NCBI GenBank assembly: GCA_003343705.1
Contig: QAKR01000014.1
Span: forward strand, 1 to 64,000
Reading direction: 5' to 3'
DNA length: 64,000 nt
Origin: Clostridiales bacterium
Lineage (GTDB): Bacteria; Bacillota; Clostridia; Oscillospirales; UBA644
The position numbers and the translations under genes are program-made. Below the pieces are notes generated by a model. The model ran no database searches and had not been told where the DNA came from. It worked only from the letters and a program-made list of their open reading frames with translations. Numbering within the stretch: position 1 is the first letter of the stretch; every line of letters starts with the position of its first letter. Shown piece by piece: positions 59,320 through 64,000 of this stretch.

Positions 59320-61665
59320 ATGATAATACTTGACGGTGCTTTAGGCACACAAATACAAAAAGCAGGTTTAATATTTAAAAAATGTCTGGAGGAACTTAAT
59401 ATAACAAATCCTTCGGCTGTAACAAAAATACACCGTGCATATGTGCAAGCCGGATCAGATGTTGTTTATACAAATACTTTCGGAGCAAATGCCTATAAAA
59501 CAGCAGATTGTGAATATTCTGTAGACGAGCTTATTTCGGCAGGTATATTATGTGCAAAAACTGCGGTTGGGAAAAAAACAAGAATCGGACTTTCGCTGGG
59601 GCCTATAGGCAAACTGATGAAACCTAACGGAGATATGTCTTTTGAAGAAGCTTACGGGTACTTTAAACAAATGGTTTTGGCAGGTAAGGGTGCAGATATT
59701 ATTGCGTTCGAAACATTTTCAGATCTGTTAGAGCTGAAAGCAGCTGTTTTGGCTGCAAAAGAAAATTCCGATTTGCCTATTTATGCGACTATGACCTTTG
59801 AAAAAACAGGCAGGACTTTTACCGGTGTTTCGGTTGAAGCGATGGCGGCCACCCTTGAAGGGTTAGGTGTTGACGCGTTAGGTGTAAACTGCTCTTTAGC
59901 TCCTAATGAGCTTTCTTCTATAATAAAAAGGCTTTTAAAAAGAACAACCTTACCGGTTATTATAAAAGCAAACGCCGGGCTTCCGGACCCCGAAACTAAT
60001 GAATACAGCGTGAATCCTCGGGATTATTTATCTCAGCTTCGTCCTCTTGTTCGTGCCGGAGTTTCAATTATCGGGGGTTGTTGTGGTACGGATGAAAGAT
60101 ATATTTCCCTCATATCAAAGGAATTTGGTAAAACACAACCACAATTTAAAAAGTATAAGCAAGTATCCATATTGTCGTCTGCAACAAAATGTATTGATAT
60201 TGATCGTGTTTGCATAGTAGGAGAGCGAATAAACCCAACGGGTAAAAAGCTTTTTAAACAAGCATTAATAGATAAAAACATATCTTATATTTTATCACAA
60301 GCTCTTGAACAGACATCTGCAGGTGCTGATATTCTTGATGTAAATGTTGGTCTGCCTGAAATAGATGAAGTTCAAATTTTAAAAAGCGTTGTGGAAGAAA
60401 TTCAAAGTGTTTGCGACTTACCGTTGCAGCTTGATACTTCCGACCCTAAAGCACTTGAGGCGGCTTTGCGTATTTATAATGGTAAACCGCTTGTCAACTC
60501 TGTAAGCGGAGATGAGAAAACTCTCTCGGAAATACTGCCTCTTGTTAAAAAATACGGGGCTTCGGTGATTGGTTTAACACTTGATAAAAACGGAATTCCG
60601 AAAAAAGCATCCGAAAGGGTTAAAATTGCGGGGAGAATAATAGAAGCTGCTGAAAAACACGGAATTAAGCGCCAAGATATTTATATTGACTGCTTATGTT
60701 TAACCGCTTCAGTCCAACAAAAAGAAGCAGTTGAAACATTAAAAGCTATAAAAACCGTAAAACAAAAATACGGCGTTAAAACAGTATTGGGTGTTTCAAA
60801 CGTTTCTTTCGGTTTACCGGGGCGAGTACTCTTGAATTCGAGCTATCTTACTCTTGCACTGGCACACGGGCTTGATTTGCCTATAATAAACCCCAATATA
60901 ACAGAAATGACAGATTCAGTTGCTGCGTTTAATGTATTATATAATAAGGATAAAGGTGCAGAAAAATTCATTAAAAGAGAGGCTGAAAAACAGCAAGTTG
61001 AAAACATTCCTTTACAAAAAAAATCTGACGTTAAAAAGACGGATGAAACAGCACTTTTTGACGCCGTTGTTTCAGGGATAAAAGAAGAGTGCCGCCAACG
61101 GACAAAAGAGCTTTTAAAAGCGAAAGATGCACTTGATATTGTAAACCAAATTCTTATTCCAGCTCTTGATATGGTTGGAACTCAATTTGAAACCCAAAAA
61201 ATATTTTTACCACAGCTTCTTTCTTCTGCTACTGCCGCACAACAGGCTTTTGATGAAATTAAAAAAGACCTTGCTGATAAAAGCCAAAAAAGTGTCTCAA
61301 AGGGGCGCATACTAATGGCAACAGTAGAGGGGGATATTCATGATATAGGAAAAAATATTGTCAGAGTTGTTTTGGAAAATTACGGTTATGACGTTGTTGA
61401 CCTGGGTAGAGATGTTCCCGCTGAACTTATTGCAGAAACAGCTTTAAAAGAGAATATTAAACTTGTAGGGTTAAGTGCTCTTATGACAACAACCGTAAAA
61501 GGTATGGAGCGAACCATAAAACTTTTACATGAAAGCGGATCAGATTGCAAAATCATGGTTGGCGGAGCTGTTTTAACAGAAAGTTATGCAATGAAAATCG
61601 GTGCTGATTTTTATTCAAGAGATGCAAAACAAGCCGTTGATATTGCTAAAAAAATATTTATTTAA
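59320..61665 (+). CDS. metH: cobalamin-dependent methionine synthase without reactivation domain
   Basis: This 781-aa protein has a homocysteine-binding barrel with zinc Cys in GVNCSLAPNEL and GGCCGTDERYI (residues 1-275), a pterin-binding barrel (VGERINPTGKKLFKQALIDK to about 560), a cap helical domain (580-655) and the B12-binding domain with GDIHDIGKNIVRVVLENYGY (His near 673) and GLSALMTTTVKGM. The C-terminal SAM-dependent reactivation domain of long MetH is absent, so reactivation must be supplied in trans. The ATG at 59320 follows AGAGGG by 9 bp; the TTG at 59311 is too close to it. It methylates homocysteine with methyl-THF. Confidence 0.9.
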   Translation: MIILDGALGTQIQKAGLIFKKCLEELNITNPSAVTKIHRAYVQAGSDVVYTNTFGANAYKTADCEYSVDELISAGILCAKTAVGKKTRIGLSLGPIGKLMKPNGDMSFEEAYGYFKQMVLAGKGADIIAFETFSDLLELKAAVLAAKENSDLPIYATMTFEKTGRTFTGVSVEAMAATLEGLGVDALGVNCSLAPNELSSIIKRLLKRTTLPVIIKANAGLPDPETNEYSVNPRDYLSQLRPLVRAGVSIIGGCCGTDERYISLISKEFGKTQPQFKKYKQVSILSSATKCIDIDRVCIVGERINPTGKKLFKQALIDKNISYILSQALEQTSAGADILDVNVGLPEIDEVQILKSVVEEIQSVCDLPLQLDTSDPKALEAALRIYNGKPLVNSVSGDEKTLSEILPLVKKYGASVIGLTLDKNGIPKKASERVKIAGRIIEAAEKHGIKRQDIYIDCLCLTASVQQKEAVETLKAIKTVKQKYGVKTVLGVSNVSFGLPGRVLLNSSYLTLALAHGLDLPIINPNITEMTDSVAAFNVLYNKDKGAEKFIKREAEKQQVENIPLQKKSDVKKTDETALFDAVVSGIKEECRQRTKELLKAKDALDIVNQILIPALDMVGTQFETQKIFLPQLLSSATAAQQAFDEIKKDLADKSQKSVSKGRILMATVEGDIHDIGKNIVRVVLENYGYDVVDLGRDVPAELIAETALKENIKLVGLSALMTTTVKGMERTIKLLHESGSDCKIMVGGAVLTESYAMKIGADFYSRDAKQAVDIAKKIFI

Positions 61666-61728
61666 TAAGGCGTACTTTTAAGCTGAAAAAGGTCACTGCA
61701 TAACCTTAAAAAAGTAACATAATATTAC

Positions 61729-61757
61729 TTGACTTAGCTATCTATTTATGCTAAACT
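61729..61757 (+). promoter_or_regulatory. sigma-A promoter of the pyrB-like gene
   Basis: TTGACT (61729-61734), a 17-bp spacer and TAAACT (61752-61757), 24 bp before the start codon. No PyrR-type attenuator hairpins are present. Confidence 0.75.
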
Positions 61758-61780
61758 AACCAAAAAGGAAGGTGAACTAT

Positions 61781-62863
61781 GTGCAGTATCGGCATCTTGT
61801 GGATTTTAACGATATAACGGCATCACAGTGGAATGCATTATACCGATTGGGACGTGATATAATGCACGACCCTCAAAAATACGCCGACAGTTGCAAGGGC
61901 AAAGTTTTAGCAACTCTTTTTTACGAGCCCAGCACCCGCACCATGCTTTCTTTCCAAACAGCAATGCTTCGCTTGGGCGGTTCGGTTATAGGGTTTGACA
62001 GCCCTGCAAATTCATCCGTTTCAAAAGGTGAAAATCTTAAAGATACAATTACAATAATCAGCTCCTATGCTGATATTATCGCAATGCGTAACCCTCAGGA
62101 AGGTGCTGCTCTTGCAGCCTCGTTATATTCAACCTGTCCTGTTATAAACGCCGGAGATGGCGGACACTTTCATCCAACGCAGACATTGACAGACCTTACA
62201 ACCATAACTATGGAAAAGGGTAAGCTTGATGGCCTGACTATAGGCCTTTGCGGCGATTTAAAACATGGCCGTACAGTTCACTCACTTTTACGTGCATTAT
62301 CTGTTCTTGGAAAAAATACATATTATTTAGTGTCAACTCTTACTTTAAAAATGCCTCAATATATTATAGATACTCTTCGCGAAAGCGGAAATATGGTTTA
62401 TGAGCTTACATCACTTGACGATTGTATAGAAGAGCTTGATATATTATATATGACTCGCATACAGAAAGAGCGTTTTCAATCAGAAGATATGTATAAAAAA
62501 GAAAGCGGTAAATACATTCTTACACCTGAAAAGCTTTTGCATGCAAAACCGGATTTATCAATTTTACATCCGCTGCCCAGAGTTGATGAAATTTCATCCG
62601 AAGTAGATTTTGATAAACGTGCCATGTATTTCAAGCAAGCAGAAAACGGAATGTATATTAGAATGGCTCTTATTCTGACAATGCTTAAAAACGGTAAATT
62701 TATGCCGGATATATATGAATGTAAAGATGTAAAAAACACTATGCGCTGCCCTAATCCGGTATGTGTTACCAATACGGAAAAATATCTCCCGCCTTTAACA
62801 TATACGCTGGGGGGAACGCGCCCCGGGCATGCATGTAAATATTGTGATTTCAGGATTGATTAA
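61781..62863 (+). CDS. pyrB: aspartate carbamoyltransferase fused to PyrI-type zinc domain
   Basis: This 360-aa enzyme makes N-carbamoyl-aspartate in pyrimidine synthesis. Residues 1-305 are the catalytic chain: FYEPSTRTMLSFQTAMLRLG (carbamoyl phosphate site), DSPANSSVSKGENLKDT, GDGGHFHPTQTLTDL, CGDLKHGRTVHSLLRAL and LHPLPRVDEIS. Residues about 318-360 carry CPNPVC (Cx4C) and CKYC (Cx2C), the zinc-site pattern of the PyrI regulatory chain, without PyrI's nucleotide-binding domain. The GTG at 61781 lies 8 bp after AGGAAGG and is preferred over the GTG at 61772 inside that SD. It lies 3 bp before the glycyl-radical activase gene; no other pyr gene is near. Confidence 0.92.
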   Translation: MQYRHLVDFNDITASQWNALYRLGRDIMHDPQKYADSCKGKVLATLFYEPSTRTMLSFQTAMLRLGGSVIGFDSPANSSVSKGENLKDTITIISSYADIIAMRNPQEGAALAASLYSTCPVINAGDGGHFHPTQTLTDLTTITMEKGKLDGLTIGLCGDLKHGRTVHSLLRALSVLGKNTYYLVSTLTLKMPQYIIDTLRESGNMVYELTSLDDCIEELDILYMTRIQKERFQSEDMYKKESGKYILTPEKLLHAKPDLSILHPLPRVDEISSEVDFDKRAMYFKQAENGMYIRMALILTMLKNGKFMPDIYECKDVKNTMRCPNPVCVTNTEKYLPPLTYTLGGTRPGHACKYCDFRID

Positions 62864-62866
62864 TTT

Positions 62867-63745
62867 ATGAACGGTATTGTTTTTGACATACAGCGATTTT
62901 CAACCCATGATGGCTACGGTATTCGTACTACGGTTTTTATGAAAGGTTGCAATAATGCTTGTTTGTGGTGCCATAATCCGGAAGGGTTGTCTTTAAAAAC
63001 TCAGCTAAGAACATATCCGATGAAATGCATAAGTTGCGGACGCTGTACAAAAGTTTGTAAGCTTGATTGTGATCCGTTAAAGTGTATAAGTTGCGGCAAG
63101 TGTGCCGATGTATGTCCTACAGGTGCTAGAGAGCTTTGCGGAGTTGAAATGACACCTGAGAAACTATTTGAAGAGATTAAAGCCGATTTGGATTTTTATA
63201 AAAATTCCGGTGGTGGAGTTACCTTTTCCGGCGGCGAGCCGTTATTACAATCTGATTTCATTTCAGAAACGGCAAAAAGGTGCAAAGAAATCGGAATAAG
63301 TGTCGGCATACAAACTGCGGCTAATGTTAAGTGGCCGGAGTTTGAAAAGGTTTTACCGTATACAGACTTTTTTATGTGTGATTTTAAGTTGTTTGATGAC
63401 GATCTGCATAAGAAATATACCGGAGTTTCAAATAAACTTATTATAGAAAATATAAAAAAGCTGGGTAATGAAAATATAAAATTAATTGTACGTACGCCTG
63501 TGATTGCAGGTGTTAATGAATCCCAGATAGAAAATATATGCAAAACTGTAAAGGATTTAAAAAATCTTGATTACTATGAGCTTTTGCGTTATCATAAATT
63601 TGGTTTAAGTAAGTTGGAAAATCTTAATATGAAATTTGGCAAAGAATTTGAAGAGCCATCTCTTGAATCTATGCGTTCTCTTGTAAAAATAGCGAAACAA
63701 TACATAAAAAATGTAAAATGCGATCCTATTGAGGAGGAAGAGTAA
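62867..63745 (+). CDS. glycyl-radical enzyme activating enzyme (radical SAM)
   Basis: This 292-aa PflA-family activase has the radical SAM motif CNNACLWC (residues 28-36) with the WCHNPEG signature. An inserted two-cluster ferredoxin domain follows (CISCGRCTKVC and CISCGKCADVCPTGA, residues 54-88), as in activases of non-PFL glycyl-radical enzymes, and then GGGVTFSGGEPLLQ. It generates the glycyl radical on the enzyme encoded just downstream. It overlaps nothing and lies 3 bp after pyrB and 1 bp before the enzyme gene. The ferredoxin insertion separates it from classic PflA. Confidence 0.9.
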   Translation: MNGIVFDIQRFSTHDGYGIRTTVFMKGCNNACLWCHNPEGLSLKTQLRTYPMKCISCGRCTKVCKLDCDPLKCISCGKCADVCPTGARELCGVEMTPEKLFEEIKADLDFYKNSGGGVTFSGGEPLLQSDFISETAKRCKEIGISVGIQTAANVKWPEFEKVLPYTDFFMCDFKLFDDDLHKKYTGVSNKLIIENIKKLGNENIKLIVRTPVIAGVNESQIENICKTVKDLKNLDYYELLRYHKFGLSKLENLNMKFGKEFEEPSLESMRSLVKIAKQYIKNVKCDPIEEEE

Positions 63746-63746
63746 T

Positions 63747-64000
63747 ATGGTAAAAAGACTTAGCGAAACGACAAGACAAATGGCACAAGAAGCTTTAACA
63801 GGGAAATGGGGTAGAGCCCTTGAACCTACACAGCTTGTTTTAACAAAAGCAGAAGATAAAGAGCCCAACGGTTATCTGCGCAGTGCGTATTGTGTACGCC
63901 ATATAGCCGAGGAAGCTCCTATAAGAATACTTCCTACTGAGAAACTTGTCGGAGCCTGCACTCTTGCAGAATCTCCGCTTCATGTTACACCTGTTCGTAA
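63747..64000 (+). CDS. glycyl-radical enzyme, N-terminal 84 codons only
   Basis: An ATG at 63747, preceded by GAGGAGGAAGAG, opens a frame that runs off the right edge. The visible part (VKRLSETTRQMAQEALTGKW, YCVRHIAEEAPIRILPTEKL, VGACTLAESPLHVTPVR) has the N-terminal pattern of pyruvate formate-lyase-like glycyl-radical enzymes (R-x-x-IAEEAPIRILPxEKLVG). The active-site Cys and glycyl loop lie outside the window, so the substrate cannot be told. It lies directly behind its probable activase. Confidence 0.75.
   Translation, partial: MVKRLSETTRQMAQEALTGKWGRALEPTQLVLTKAEDKEPNGYLRSAYCVRHIAEEAPIRILPTEKLVGACTLAESPLHVTPVR

Noticed and set aside
61666..61780. PyrR-type attenuator before pyrB
   Set aside because: The gap is short, has a clear promoter near the start codon and no terminator/antiterminator pair.
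1..64000. tRNA, rRNA, prophage, transposase or defence genes
   Set aside because: No tRNA-like T-arm, rRNA motif, integrase, transposase or restriction/CRISPR-type protein was recognised in the frames or gaps.

Overview
The window is a chromosomal segment of an AT-rich, spore-forming, anaerobic Firmicute of the class Clostridia. Support for this: spo0A, spoVM and a coat protein (sporulation); an electron-bifurcating-type [FeFe] hydrogenase, its HydEGF maturases and a glycyl-radical enzyme pair (anaerobic fermentation); the ctsR-mcsA-mcsB-clpC and hrcA-grpE-dnaK-dnaJ stress operons; strong AGGAGG ribosome binding sites and TTGACA-17-TATAAT promoters. Two large secreted proteins end in dockerin-like domains, which suggests a gut or fibre-associated clostridium of the Ruminococcaceae/Oscillospiraceae type. 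The species cannot be told from the sequence. No rRNA, tRNA, CRISPR array, prophage, transposase or recognisable defence locus was seen.

Layout. 1-3 kb (minus): GT2-GtrA glycosyltransferase, metA and a DUF4838 lipoprotein cut by the left edge. 3.2-7.3 kb: hydrogenase operon hndABCD behind a candidate Rex operator. 7.3-10 kb: terminators, a TM2 protein, a decayed reading frame, a coat protein and spo0A with two upstream 0A boxes. 10.4-18.7 kb: ABC-F ATPase, proC, a solitary sugar-ABC ATPase, a small sigma factor, a structured RNA leader before a zinc-ribbon protein, glycerate kinase, a FemAB transferase and rsuA. 18.8-28.3 kb: a Gfo/Idh/MocA dehydrogenase, a small membrane protein, then one operon (pheA-aroB-aroC-aroEK-aroQ-aroF-aroA-tyrA) with the whole shikimate pathway and both branch enzymes. 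28.4-33 kb (minus): hrcA-grpE-dnaK-dnaJ under CIRCE. 33-37.4 kb: small membrane protein, the 24-codon spoVM, a NagD-like phosphatase, and dnaG-sigA. 37.7-39.8 kb: first dockerin protein, then a run of hairpins. 40-44.5 kb (minus): ctsR-mcsA-mcsB-clpC with two CtsR boxes. 44.7-50.5 kb: hydrogenase maturation operon (TM1266-type regulator, hydE, hydG, hydF), running on into a PII-like protein and a cation:proton antiporter. 50.5-55.2 kb: MBL hydrolase, DUF6485 protein, second dockerin protein with seven Fn3-like repeats, and a decayed third dockerin copy. 55.2-59.3 kb: MMPL transporter and partner with a divergent TetR gene. 59.3-64 kb: cobalamin methionine synthase, an aspartate carbamoyltransferase fused to a PyrI-type zinc domain, and a glycyl-radical activase followed by its enzyme, cut by the right edge.

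The most distinctive signals are regulatory and structural. The hydrogenase structural and maturation operons, 40 kb apart, carry similar Rex-like sites. The maturation operon also has a leader with mutually exclusive antiterminator and terminator hairpins. An approximately 227-nt structured RNA precedes the zinc-ribbon gene. The dockerin genes show duplication and decay. All assignments come from reading the sequence; no database search was run.
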